Of a stretch of DNA of 52,299 nucleotides, positions 27,153 through 35,844 are shown piece by piece. Source of the DNA: an uncultured Bacteroidales bacterium (GTDB lineage Bacteria; Bacteroidota; Bacteroidia; Bacteroidales; Paludibacteraceae); assembly GCA_903927945.1 (NCBI GenBank), contig CAIYOZ010000164.1, positions 1 through 52,299 of the forward strand. Direction: 5' to 3'. Within the stretch, counting starts at the first letter, position 1. The number at the start of each line of letters is the position of its first letter. The notes beneath the pieces are model-generated. The model had not been told where the DNA came from and did not search any database. It saw nothing but the letters and a program-made list of their open reading frames with translations. The translations under genes and the position numbers were made by a program.

Positions 27153-27221
27153 GACGCTGTCAGGTGCAAGCACGCTGACAGGTCTCATTACAAACCTGAC
27201 AGCGTCGAAGACCTGTCAGCG
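27153..27221. repeat. Quartet of 11-13 bp repeats in interlocked inverted order
   Basis: Two direct copies of CGCTG[T/A]CAGGT (27155-27165, 27173-27183) are followed by two inverted copies ACCTG[A/T]CAGCG (27194-27204, 27211-27221). Perfect partners are first with third (13 bp, 27153-27165 with 27194-27206) and second with fourth (12 bp, 27173-27184 with 27210-27221), so the perfect stems cross. It lies between two PUL genes and may act as a terminator or attenuator, or be a dispersed repeat. Confidence 0.75.
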
Positions 27222-27279
27222 TTAAAAAATAAACGAAAAAATAAACGAAAACGAAAACAAATCTTAAACAGATTACACC

Positions 27280-29640
27280 ATGAAAAATCATTTATTTTCA
27301 GCCATGATGCTACTTGCCTGCACTTGCCTGCAACCGTCTATGGCGCAAGAAAAACGAATACTGGGCGAACCGGTCGATATGAGCCTTGACTTTAAGGATT
27401 TCCACAACACCTTTTTCTTTGCCGATAAGTTGGCATCGTTCGATCCGGCAACAGCCAAAGGAAAGATCAGTTGGAAACGCAGTTCACTGTATACCCGTCA
27501 GGCCTTTGATGTGAACACGATCCTACCGAAGGATTTGCCGATGCTTGACTTCCCCGGCCCTGCCTATGAACAAAACCCTGAACTGGGCTTTACAGTTGAT
27601 TTTATTACCCCCAGGACCGTCCGTATCAGGATGCTGACAACACCGGTTGTTCCGAAACCATTCGATTCACCGATGTTGGTGAAAGAACCCGGAAAGGATA
27701 CATCGTGGAAATATGCCAAAACAACAGCAGGTTACAGTTATACCAGTGCTTACGGGAAACTGCTGATTGAAGAGAATCCATTCAGGATCGTGTTGAAGGA
27801 TGCTAAAGGCAACCGTCTGACAGACACATGGCGATGGGCGGACAATGATTCGTCACAGGTGAAGATACTGCCCTTTAATTTTATCAAGAAAGGGTTGGAC
27901 AACAGCCGTGAAATAAATCCTGTTTTCTCGTTATCACCGAATGAAAAGATATTCGGTTGCGGCGAGTCGTTCACCAAACTGGACAAACGGGGTCAGAAAG
28001 TAAACCTCTATGTGACCGATCCGCAAGGACCCGAGACGGACCAGATGTACAAGCCTATACCCTTCTTTATGAGTAACCGCGGCTACGGCATGTTCATGCA
28101 TACTTCCGCTCCGGTGACCTGCGACTTTGGAAATACCTATGTGGGAGCCAACAAACTCTTTATGGGCGATGAAGCATTGGATTTGTTCGTTTTCATCGGT
28201 GAACCGAAAGATATTTTGAACGAATATACCGAAATTACCGGAAAGGCTTCCATGCCTCCACTATGGTCATTTGGAACCTGGATGAGCCGCATTACCTACT
28301 TCGAACAAAAGGAAGGATACGAAGTCGCCGCCAAATTACGGGAATATAAGATACCCTCGGATGTGATACATTTCGATACCGGATGGTTTGAAAACGACTG
28401 GCAGTGCGACTATAAATTCTCACCCTCGCGCTTCAGTAATCCTCAAAAGATGATCAATGACCTGAAAAAGGATGGCTTTCACATTTCGCTGTGGCAATTG
28501 CCCTATTTCACGCCCAAGAATAAGTATTTTACCGAAATTATCGACAAGAACCTGAATGTCAAGAACAGCAAGGGCGAGATGCCGTATGAAGATGCCGTCC
28601 TCGACTTCTCGAACCCAACTACCGTAAAATGGTATCAGGATAAACTGTCCGGATTGTTGAAAATGGGCGTGGGGGCTATCAAGGTTGACTTTGGCGAGGC
28701 AGCTCCCCTCGATGGAACCTATGCTTCCGGCCGCGGTGGGTGGTACGAACATAACCTTTACCCGTTGCGCTACAACAAGGCCGTTGCGGAAATTACCAAA
28801 GCTACCAACAACGAAAACATTATCTGGGCGCGTAGTGCGTGGGCCGGAAGCCAGCGTTATCCCCTGCACTGGGGTGGAGATGCTGCCAATAAGGATATTG
28901 CCATGGAATCGGAATTACGCGGCGGCCTGTCGTTTGGCTTGAGCGGATTCTCATTCTGGAGCCATGATATTGGAGGCTTCGTAAAAACTTCGCCCGAAAG
29001 CCTGTACCGCCGGTGGTTGCCATTCGGCTTCCTGACTTCGCATAGCCGGGCACATGGTGCACCTCCCAAGGAACCTTGGTTATACAATGAAAGTTTCGTG
29101 AAGGCTTTCCGTGAGTCGGCTGAAATGAAATACAAATTGATGCCCTATGTGTATGCCCAGGCAAAAAGCTGTACCGAAAAGGGATTGCCCATGGTGCGTG
29201 CGTTGTTTGTTGAATTCCCCAATGACCCGGGAGCCTGGACAGTGGATGATGCCTATTTGTTTGGATCGGATATTTATGTGGCACCCTTAATGGAAAACAC
29301 CAAGGGCCGACCCGTCTATTTGCCGGGCGGGAAATGGATCGATTATCAATCGGGCAAAACCTACAACCGTGGCTGGAATGATATTGAAGCAGGAGAAATC
29401 CCCTGTATCATTTTAGTTCGTGATGGGGCTGTCATCCCTCATGCCAAATTAGCCCAATCCACCGATAAAATTGACTGGTCGAACTTGGATTTAAATGTTT
29501 ATGGTGATCAACCGGTAGCCAAAGGGCTGGTGTGCCTGCCTTCGGATAATAAACTGGTGGAAGTGAAACTGACCAAAAATAGTACGGGATACCAGGTCGA
29601 TAAAGGAACAATTGCCGGAGTGAACTACCTTGTAAAATGA
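27280..29640 (+). CDS. GH31 alpha-xylosidase, YicI-like
   Basis: A 786-residue secreted enzyme (signal peptide to about residue 22, SMAQ). N-terminal beta sandwich, TIM barrel (about 320-640) and two C-terminal beta domains. The nucleophile is Asp470 in IKVDFGEAAP and the acid/base Asp534 in LHWGGDA, both in the context typical of YicI-type alpha-xylosidases (KxDFGE and HWGGD). It has no PA14 insert, unlike the other GH31 at 16922-19771, so the two probably act on different alpha-xylosides, for instance isoprimeverose-like dimers versus longer oligosaccharides. It follows the GH3 gene on the same strand after the repeat quartet. Confidence 0.92.
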   Translation: MKNHLFSAMMLLACTCLQPSMAQEKRILGEPVDMSLDFKDFHNTFFFADKLASFDPATAKGKISWKRSSLYTRQAFDVNTILPKDLPMLDFPGPAYEQNPELGFTVDFITPRTVRIRMLTTPVVPKPFDSPMLVKEPGKDTSWKYAKTTAGYSYTSAYGKLLIEENPFRIVLKDAKGNRLTDTWRWADNDSSQVKILPFNFIKKGLDNSREINPVFSLSPNEKIFGCGESFTKLDKRGQKVNLYVTDPQGPETDQMYKPIPFFMSNRGYGMFMHTSAPVTCDFGNTYVGANKLFMGDEALDLFVFIGEPKDILNEYTEITGKASMPPLWSFGTWMSRITYFEQKEGYEVAAKLREYKIPSDVIHFDTGWFENDWQCDYKFSPSRFSNPQKMINDLKKDGFHISLWQLPYFTPKNKYFTEIIDKNLNVKNSKGEMPYEDAVLDFSNPTTVKWYQDKLSGLLKMGVGAIKVDFGEAAPLDGTYASGRGGWYEHNLYPLRYNKAVAEITKATNNENIIWARSAWAGSQRYPLHWGGDAANKDIAMESELRGGLSFGLSGFSFWSHDIGGFVKTSPESLYRRWLPFGFLTSHSRAHGAPPKEPWLYNESFVKAFRESAEMKYKLMPYVYAQAKSCTEKGLPMVRALFVEFPNDPGAWTVDDAYLFGSDIYVAPLMENTKGRPVYLPGGKWIDYQSGKTYNRGWNDIEAGEIPCIILVRDGAVIPHAKLAQSTDKIDWSNLDLNVYGDQPVAKGLVCLPSDNKLVEVKLTKNSTGYQVDKGTIAGVNYLVK

Positions 29641-29725
29641 TTGATAAAAATTAAAACGCTGATGAACGCAGATTAGGCAGAATATTCGAAAAATACATAC
29701 CTAATATACCAAACTAGAATAAACT

Positions 29726-31237
29726 ATGAACAAGATTGTAATTTTAATAGTGCTCCTTTTTTTGACTTGCACTACCAAGGCTCAGTATCAAACAAGTACC
29801 AATAGTAAAGGAGCCGGGTATTATGCAAATCCCATTTTTGCAGGAGATTATCCTGATCCTAGTATCCTGCGTGATGGTGATACCTACTACATGGTTCATT
29901 CATCGTTTGAATATTATCCAGGCTTGTTAATTTGGAAATCAAAAGATTTAATCAATTGGACACCTGTGACAAGTGCCTTGCATAAATATGTCGGTTCGGT
30001 TTGGGCCCCTGATTTAGTGAAATATAAAAACAAGTATTATATCTATTTCCCTGCTAATGATAAGAATTATGTTGTATCTGCCAGTTCAATTGATGGTTCC
30101 TGGAGCGACCCGATAGAATTAAAAGTGGAAGGAATCGACCCGGGTCATGTCGTTGATGAAAATGGTAAACGTTATTTATATTTTAGCAGTGGCAGTTATG
30201 TTCCATTATCTGATGATGGACTCACAGTTGCGGGAGAACTGAAGCATACCTATAATGGATGGCAGATTCCTCGCAGCTGGACTATTGAGCTTTTTGCGTT
30301 GGAAGGTCCAAAACTCGTAAAACATGGTGATTATTATTATCTGACTGTTGCCGAAGGGGGAACAGCAGGTCCTGCCACCAGTCACATGGTAATTTCTGCC
30401 CGTTCAAAATCTCCTTTTGGCCCTTGGGAGAATTCCCCCTATAACCCCATTGTAAGAACCCAAAGCCGTTCGGAAAAATGGTGGTCGAAAGGCCATGGTA
30501 CTTTATTTGAAGATACAAAAGGAAGCTGGTGGTTGTTGTTTCACGGATATGAAAAAGACTATTCTAATATGGGACGTCAAACGCTTCTTCAACAGGTGGA
30601 GTGGACAAAAGACGGATGGTATAAAACCCCTGACAGCGTTAAAACAGATGAACCACTCAAACGACCTGTGGGAGTTGTATCAGAAGCTGCCTATTCGTTG
30701 AATGATGACTTTAGTGGGAAATCATTAAACCCGACCTGGAAATTCTTTCAGGAATACGATACAACCCGGTTTCATTTCATGGATAAGTCTTTGCTTATTA
30801 AAGGGAAAGGAAAAAACATTGGAAATTGCTCCCCCTTGTTATGCATTGCTTCAGATCATTCTTATACAGCAGAAGTAGAGATGGATATCGAAGGAAATGC
30901 CGTTGGAGGTTTAGTCCTTTTTTATAACAACAATTGTTTTACGGGAATTTTAGCGGATAGTGAGAATATCTTAGCGAATCTTCGGGGATGGCAATTCCCG
31001 ACAGAGAAAAATGTGATTAAGAAACATGTTTTCCTTAAACTAAAGAATATTGAAAGCACGGTGGATATGTATTATAGTACTGATGGCGTGAATTGGAACA
31101 AGATTGAGAGTTCGGTGGAAGTATCTTCGATGAATCATAATGCACTCAGCGGATTTTTAAGTTTGAGAATCGGCCTTTGTTCCATTGGGGAAGGAAGTGT
31201 GAAGTTTAGAAACTTCATTTACAAACCGATTAAATAA
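29726..31237 (+). CDS. GH43 alpha-L-arabinofuranosidase/beta-xylosidase
   Basis: A 503-residue secreted enzyme with signal peptide (to about 19, TKAQ). The five-bladed propeller (about 33-320) holds the three acidic residues of GH43: Asp44 in DYPDPS, Asp96 in WAPDLVKY and Glu193 in ALEGPKL. A C-terminal concanavalin-like domain (about 325-503, starting NDDFSGKSLNPTW) is typical for the beta-xylosidase-type subfamilies. In xyloglucan loci of Bacteroides, GH43 enzymes take off alpha-L-arabinofuranose from the side chains; beta-xylosidase activity is the alternative. A degraded copy of its 3' end occurs at 32918-33042, showing that a tandem paralogue once existed. Confidence 0.92.
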   Translation: MNKIVILIVLLFLTCTTKAQYQTSTNSKGAGYYANPIFAGDYPDPSILRDGDTYYMVHSSFEYYPGLLIWKSKDLINWTPVTSALHKYVGSVWAPDLVKYKNKYYIYFPANDKNYVVSASSIDGSWSDPIELKVEGIDPGHVVDENGKRYLYFSSGSYVPLSDDGLTVAGELKHTYNGWQIPRSWTIELFALEGPKLVKHGDYYYLTVAEGGTAGPATSHMVISARSKSPFGPWENSPYNPIVRTQSRSEKWWSKGHGTLFEDTKGSWWLLFHGYEKDYSNMGRQTLLQQVEWTKDGWYKTPDSVKTDEPLKRPVGVVSEAAYSLNDDFSGKSLNPTWKFFQEYDTTRFHFMDKSLLIKGKGKNIGNCSPLLCIASDHSYTAEVEMDIEGNAVGGLVLFYNNNCFTGILADSENILANLRGWQFPTEKNVIKKHVFLKLKNIESTVDMYYSTDGVNWNKIESSVEVSSMNHNALSGFLSLRIGLCSIGEGSVKFRNFIYKPIK

Positions 31238-31313
31238 ATGAGTATTGCTGAATATGCCGGACGAAATATAAAACGGATAAATAATTAAACTAAGGGTATA
31301 ATTAAAACTTAAA

Positions 31314-32903
31314 ATGAAAGCAAAACACTTTATTGCCATTCTTGGGAGCCTTTTTATAGGGTGTGTAGTGGCACAAAACGAATCTAACAATATACCAGCT
31401 TTATCGGAACGGGTAATCAGTGCTGACTATCATAAAGTGAAAGGACCCTTCAACACCATGTTCAAGGAATGCATTGGTGCAGGCCGTGCCAACGAAGGCT
31501 TGCGGGCTGACTGGCAACAACAACTGGCCTATGTCAAGAAAGAATGCGACTTCAGGTATATCCGCATGCACGGACTATTGTGTGATGATATGGGCGTGTA
31601 CAGGGAAGACAAAAACGGGAATCCCGAATATAATTACCAGTATATTGATGCTTTATTTGATTATCTCCAACGTATCGGGATAAAGCCGTTTGTGGAGTTG
31701 GGATTTATGCCTTCTGCACTGGCAAGCGGATCCCAAACCATTTTTTGGTGGAGAGGGAATGTTACCCCACCAAAAGATTATACCAAATGGGCGGATTTGA
31801 TTCGTAACCTGACTCTCCATTTTACCGAACGGTACGGATCAAATGAAGTCAAAACATGGTATTTTGAGGTTTGGAATGAACCGAATTTATCACCAGGATT
31901 TTGGAGCGGAACACAGGCAGACTATTTTAAATTGTATACCTATTCGGCGAATGCTATTAAAAGCGTTAACAAAGAGTATCGTGTAGGTGGTCCCGCTACG
32001 GCAGGTGCTGCTTGGGTTCCGGAAATGATTGACTTCTGCAGTAAGAATGCTGTTCAGCTTGATTTCATTAGCACACACACCTATGGAGTAAAGCAGGGTT
32101 ATCTGGATGAATACGGGAATTCCGGCACCGTACTGAGTAAGGACCCTATGGCTGTCAGCGGTGATATCCTGAACTCCCGGAAACAAATAGCAGGTTCCGA
32201 AATGCCTAACCTGCAGCTTCATTATACCGAATGGAGTTCCTCCTATACCCCGACGGATCCTATTCACGACAGTTATCATCAGGCTGCCTATGTGCTGCAA
32301 AAGATCAAGCAAGTGGGAAATGCCGCCAACTCAATGTCATATTGGGTATTTACCGATATATTTGAAGAAGCCGGTCCACGCTTTACACCCTTTCACGGAG
32401 GATTCGGATTGTTGAATACGGAAGGTATCAACAAACCGGCCTTTTACTCTTACAGGTTTATGAATCAGCTGGGAGATAAAGAGTTGGTAAATACCGATAG
32501 CTGTTCGTGGGCTTGTAAAAATGCACACGGCATCCAGGTATTACTCTGGGATTTCACGAATACACACCCCGGCGATTCTGTCAATAACCAGATGTACTAT
32601 ATCCGCGATTTACCGGCAAAATCGAAAGGAAAAGTAAAAGTCACTCTATCAGGCATGCCGGCTGGAATGTATACGCTGGAGATCTATCAAGTGGGTTACC
32701 GGGTTAACGATGCCTATTCCACGTACCTTTCCATGAACAAACCCGGGCAACTGACAAGACAACAGGTGTATCTGATCAAGAAACAAAATGATGGTTCACC
32801 GCTTTCAACTGAGATAATCACCGTAAAAGAGAAGACTGCATTTATAAAAGAGCTGAATTTCCGCGAAAATGATGTGTACTTTTTGAATCTGATTAAGCAA
32901 TAA
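31314..32903 (+). CDS. GH39-like beta-xylosidase
   Basis: A 529-residue protein with a short signal peptide (VVAQ at about 21). The TIM barrel shows the GH39 pattern: FRYIRMHGLLCDDMGVY, the acid/base Glu189 in EVWNEPNLSPGFW, and the nucleophile Glu306 in LHYTEWSSSY, with DFISTHTYG between. A C-terminal beta domain follows from about 400. GH39 members are mainly beta-xylosidases or alpha-L-iduronidases, and the WNEPNL-FW signature favours the former. This family is not a standard member of xyloglucan loci, so it hints at an additional beta-linked xylose on the substrate. It lies 76 nt after GH43 and is followed by the GH43 remnant. Confidence 0.9.
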   Translation: MKAKHFIAILGSLFIGCVVAQNESNNIPALSERVISADYHKVKGPFNTMFKECIGAGRANEGLRADWQQQLAYVKKECDFRYIRMHGLLCDDMGVYREDKNGNPEYNYQYIDALFDYLQRIGIKPFVELGFMPSALASGSQTIFWWRGNVTPPKDYTKWADLIRNLTLHFTERYGSNEVKTWYFEVWNEPNLSPGFWSGTQADYFKLYTYSANAIKSVNKEYRVGGPATAGAAWVPEMIDFCSKNAVQLDFISTHTYGVKQGYLDEYGNSGTVLSKDPMAVSGDILNSRKQIAGSEMPNLQLHYTEWSSSYTPTDPIHDSYHQAAYVLQKIKQVGNAANSMSYWVFTDIFEEAGPRFTPFHGGFGLLNTEGINKPAFYSYRFMNQLGDKELVNTDSCSWACKNAHGIQVLLWDFTNTHPGDSVNNQMYYIRDLPAKSKGKVKVTLSGMPAGMYTLEIYQVGYRVNDAYSTYLSMNKPGQLTRQQVYLIKKQNDGSPLSTEIITVKEKTAFIKELNFRENDVYFLNLIKQ

Positions 32904-32917
32904 GAAAAATAATTACA

Positions 32918-33042
32918 GATGAAGTTTCTTCTTCAAATCATAATGTCCTCACGGGATTTTTTAAGTTTACGACTTAGACTTTGTTCAATGGGTGATGGTA
33001 AAAGTTATTCTCAAAAACCTCCTGTATGAACCCGTAAAATAA
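32918..33042 (+). pseudogene. Remnant of a second GH43 gene (3' end)
   Basis: About 125 nt align from end to end with the last 123 nt of the intact GH43 gene (31115-31237). Shared blocks include AATCATAATG, GGATTTTT-AAGTTT, CTTTGTTC and the terminal codons for Y-x-P-V/I-K-stop (stop at 33040-33042). In protein terms EVSSSNHNVLTGFF matches EVSSMNHNALSGFL and NLLYEPVK matches NFIYKPIK. An extra T in the GGATTTTTT run and a second indel break the frame, and an in-frame TAG follows. The 5' part is gone. It is a decayed tandem paralogue. Confidence 0.85.
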
Positions 33043-33054
33043 AATAGCAGAATA

Positions 33055-33693
33055 ATGAAAAATTCATATCTCTTAGTTCTCTTGTCCATATTGTTACTGG
33101 GCAGTTGCTCCGACAAAGTACTTAGAATAGCTTGCGTTGGTGACAGTATAACCGAAGGATACGGACTTGCGGTGCAAAGCAAAACCAGTTATCCTGTCAT
33201 GCTCGATAGTATCCTTGGCTCAAAATACTCAGTGCTGAATAGCGGTAGAAGTGCCACTACACTTCAAAAGAAAGGAGATTTCCCGTATTGGATTTGTAAG
33301 GAATTCTCGAATGTCTTCGTATATAAACCGAATATCATTATTATCAAATTAGGAACAAACGACACGAAACCTCAAAACTGGCATGCTGATAAATACGAGC
33401 AGGATTATCAGGCAATGATTGATACATTTAAAACGATTTCATCGAATGCGAAAATTTATGTATGCCTGCCTGTTCCGGTATTTAAAACCAAATGGGGAAT
33501 CAATGACTCTACCGTAGTACATGGCATTATTCCTATTCTGGAAAAACTTGCCGCAAAGAATAACTTGCCGGTTATTGATTTGTATCATGGAATGATTACT
33601 CAAGGAGGTGATTTCCAGGATAGCATTCACCCAAACGAGAAAGCAGCGAAAGTGATGGCGGGACTCATTGCTGCAAAGGTTACAAAAAAATAG
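33055..33693 (+). CDS. SGNH/GDSL esterase lipoprotein
   Basis: A 212-residue lipoprotein (lipobox LLGSCSD, Cys19) of the SGNH hydrolase fold. Block I is VGDSITEGYG with Ser31, block III is KLGTNDTKP (the Asn of GTND), block V is DSIHPNE with Asp189 and His192, completing the triad. The family includes carbohydrate acetylesterases and lysophospholipases; within this locus removal of acetyl groups from xyloglucan side chains is the sensible role. The stop is 4 nt before the start of the CE20-like gene, so the two esterases are coupled. Confidence 0.88.
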   Translation: MKNSYLLVLLSILLLGSCSDKVLRIACVGDSITEGYGLAVQSKTSYPVMLDSILGSKYSVLNSGRSATTLQKKGDFPYWICKEFSNVFVYKPNIIIIKLGTNDTKPQNWHADKYEQDYQAMIDTFKTISSNAKIYVCLPVPVFKTKWGINDSTVVHGIIPILEKLAAKNNLPVIDLYHGMITQGGDFQDSIHPNEKAAKVMAGLIAAKVTKK

Positions 33694-33697
33694 ACTT

Positions 33698-35635
33698 ATG
33701 AAACTGAAATTATATATCGTATTATTTCTTTCGTTGAGTATTGCTGTTTCTGCACAAGTGTCCATTCCAAAAGTATTCAGCAGTCATATGGTCTTGCAAC
33801 GTGGCATTGAAATTCCGATTTGGGGAAAAGCCATACCGGGAACTGAGATTACGGTTCAGCTGGGCAATCAACAAGTTAAAGCAGTCGCTGGTGACTCCGG
33901 CAACTGGAAGTTGCATTTACCGGTATTCAAAGCCGGCGGACCCTATCGGCTGGTTGTTTTCGAGTCGGCAGCACCCCTGAAAAGAATGGTCTATGAGGAT
34001 GTGTTGATCGGCGATGTCTGGTTAGCATCCGGTCAATCGAATATGGAACTACAGGTTCAGCAGGCTAACAATGCAAAAACAGAAATACAAAAGGCCGATT
34101 ATCCGGAGATTCGTTTCTTCATTGTTCCCCATAAAAAAAGCGTAAAACCTGAATCCGAACTTTCAGGAGGCTCGTGGGAAGTGTGTGATTCGGCAAGCAT
34201 AAAGACTGTATCCGCCGTGGCCTATTATTTTGCGCGTAAAATACACACTGAAAAGAACGTACCGATAGGAATTTTACAGGCCACCTGGGGTGGTACCCCT
34301 GTAGAAGCCTGGACCAGCCGGGAAATGCTGTTATCATCCCCCATTACGCATCAGGTAATTCTTCAGAATGATGTGGTCACCGAAAATGACTTTCTCACCG
34401 ACAGCCTCCATCTGCTCAGGTTTTGGGATATCGTCTATAAGCCCCAAAACAATACCGATAAAACAATCAACCAGCCGTCTTATGATGATTCAACATGGCC
34501 GGATGTGACTATGCCTTCCGTACTTAAAACTTCAGGAATGACGTATTACGAAGGCATGGTTTGGCTGCGTAAATCGATAGATATTCCTGAGAGTTTCACT
34601 TCAAAGGCTATCACCTTGAATTTGGGACATCCGGAGATGAATTATTCGGTCTATTTCAACGGCAATGAGATTTGTAAGACAATCTGGAATGCAAATGCCA
34701 CTCATTCCTATTCCATCCCGGGAAAGTTTATACATCCCGGGAAAAACTTCCTCTCGGTGCGGATGGCTTATCTTTGGGGAGGTGGAGGCTTCAACCCGCC
34801 AGCAGGGGAAATGTATTTCTCCGATGGAACTACGAAACTGACTTTAGCAGGTGAATGGAAATACAGGAAGGACCTGGAACCAACACTATCTGTTATTCAC
34901 AATTATCATTATTATCCCGGCTTTTTATTCAACGCCATGATCCATCCGGTAATTCCGTATGGTTTAAAAGGATTTATATGGTACCAGGGTGAAGCGAATG
35001 ATACCTTGGCCTATAATTACCGCACCCTGTTCCCCCTGCTGATCCAGGACTGGAGGGTTCGATGGCAACAGGGTTACCTGCCTTTCCTGTATGTTCAGTT
35101 GCCAAATTATAAGAAAAGACAACCGGAACCCATGGAAAGTGACTGGGCGGAGTTGCGCGAAGCGCAAGCCATGGCATTAAACCAGCCCAATACGGGCATG
35201 GCCTGTGCTGTTGATTTGGGGGAAGCGGAAACGATCCATCCGACCAATAAACAGGAGGTAGGTTCAAGATTGGCTGTCCTGGCAGAAAAGATAGCTTACG
35301 GGGAAAATATCCTTGCTTCAGGACCTTTATTCAGCTGCTATAAAATAGAAGGCAATCAGGTCAGGATATTCTTTTCAGACACTGGATCCGGATTGAAGAC
35401 TACCGACAATTCAGCACCGAGAACCTTTACAATTGCAGGGGCAGATAAGAAGTTTTACAATGCCACGGCATTCATTCAACACAATGAAATCATTGTAAGT
35501 TCGTACAAAGTGCCAAATCCTGTAGCTGTGCGCTATGCCTGGAGCGATAATCCGGATTGTAACCTGATCAATTTAGAAGGATTTCCGGTAGTTCCATTTC
35601 GTACGGATAGTTGGAAAGGAGTCACAGAAAAATAA
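33698..35635 (+). CDS. CE20-like acetylesterase with inserted jelly roll (SASA-type)
   Basis: A 645-residue secreted protein from ATG 33698 (MKLKLYIVLF, cleavage after VSAQ). An SGNH hydrolase domain is split: the first half carries the nucleophile Ser114 in ASGQSNME, the second half carries WYQGEAND and the Asp-x-x-His-like GEAETIHPTNK segment. Between them (about 260-390) lies a beta jelly roll (WPDVTMPS, WLRKSIDIP, YSVYFNGNEI). This split SGNH with inserted jelly roll is the layout of xyloglucan acetylesterases of family CE20, and annotation pipelines call it sialate O-acetylesterase. The family name is from recollection of the architecture; a profile search would settle it. Confidence 0.85.
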   Translation: MKLKLYIVLFLSLSIAVSAQVSIPKVFSSHMVLQRGIEIPIWGKAIPGTEITVQLGNQQVKAVAGDSGNWKLHLPVFKAGGPYRLVVFESAAPLKRMVYEDVLIGDVWLASGQSNMELQVQQANNAKTEIQKADYPEIRFFIVPHKKSVKPESELSGGSWEVCDSASIKTVSAVAYYFARKIHTEKNVPIGILQATWGGTPVEAWTSREMLLSSPITHQVILQNDVVTENDFLTDSLHLLRFWDIVYKPQNNTDKTINQPSYDDSTWPDVTMPSVLKTSGMTYYEGMVWLRKSIDIPESFTSKAITLNLGHPEMNYSVYFNGNEICKTIWNANATHSYSIPGKFIHPGKNFLSVRMAYLWGGGGFNPPAGEMYFSDGTTKLTLAGEWKYRKDLEPTLSVIHNYHYYPGFLFNAMIHPVIPYGLKGFIWYQGEANDTLAYNYRTLFPLLIQDWRVRWQQGYLPFLYVQLPNYKKRQPEPMESDWAELREAQAMALNQPNTGMACAVDLGEAETIHPTNKQEVGSRLAVLAEKIAYGENILASGPLFSCYKIEGNQVRIFFSDTGSGLKTTDNSAPRTFTIAGADKKFYNATAFIQHNEIIVSSYKVPNPVAVRYAWSDNPDCNLINLEGFPVVPFRTDSWKGVTEK

Positions 35636-35727
35636 TTGGAATCTTTTAAAATGGACTCAATCCAACAAGTGATGCAAATCAATTAGGAACCAGATAAATT
35701 GATGGTGTAATTTTTAATGTTAATTCG

Positions 35728-35735
35728 TATATTTG
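35728..35735 (+). promoter_or_regulatory. -7 box before the GH95 gene
   Basis: TATATTTG matches TAnnTTTG, 110 nt before ATG 35845. No -33 TTTG occurs at the normal spacing. The 209-bp gap suggests that GH95-GH3 has its own promoter. Confidence 0.5.
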
Positions 35736-35844
35736 CATCAATTATACGAAAGAGGATCAATACACCGTGAAGACTTTATACTCAATATCTCTCACGTTAT
35801 AGCATTTTATTTAAAACCTACGAATCAAATCTTATTATCGAAAA

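Noticed and set aside
29641-29725. Short repeat-like words (AACGCTGATGAACGCAGATT) before GH43
   Set aside because: A single short stretch without a second copy in this window; not enough to call an element.
33698-35635. Sialate O-acetylesterase as literal function
   Set aside because: The split SGNH with a jelly-roll insert and the xyloglucan gene neighbourhood fit a plant-glycan acetylesterase better; no sialic acid genes are present.
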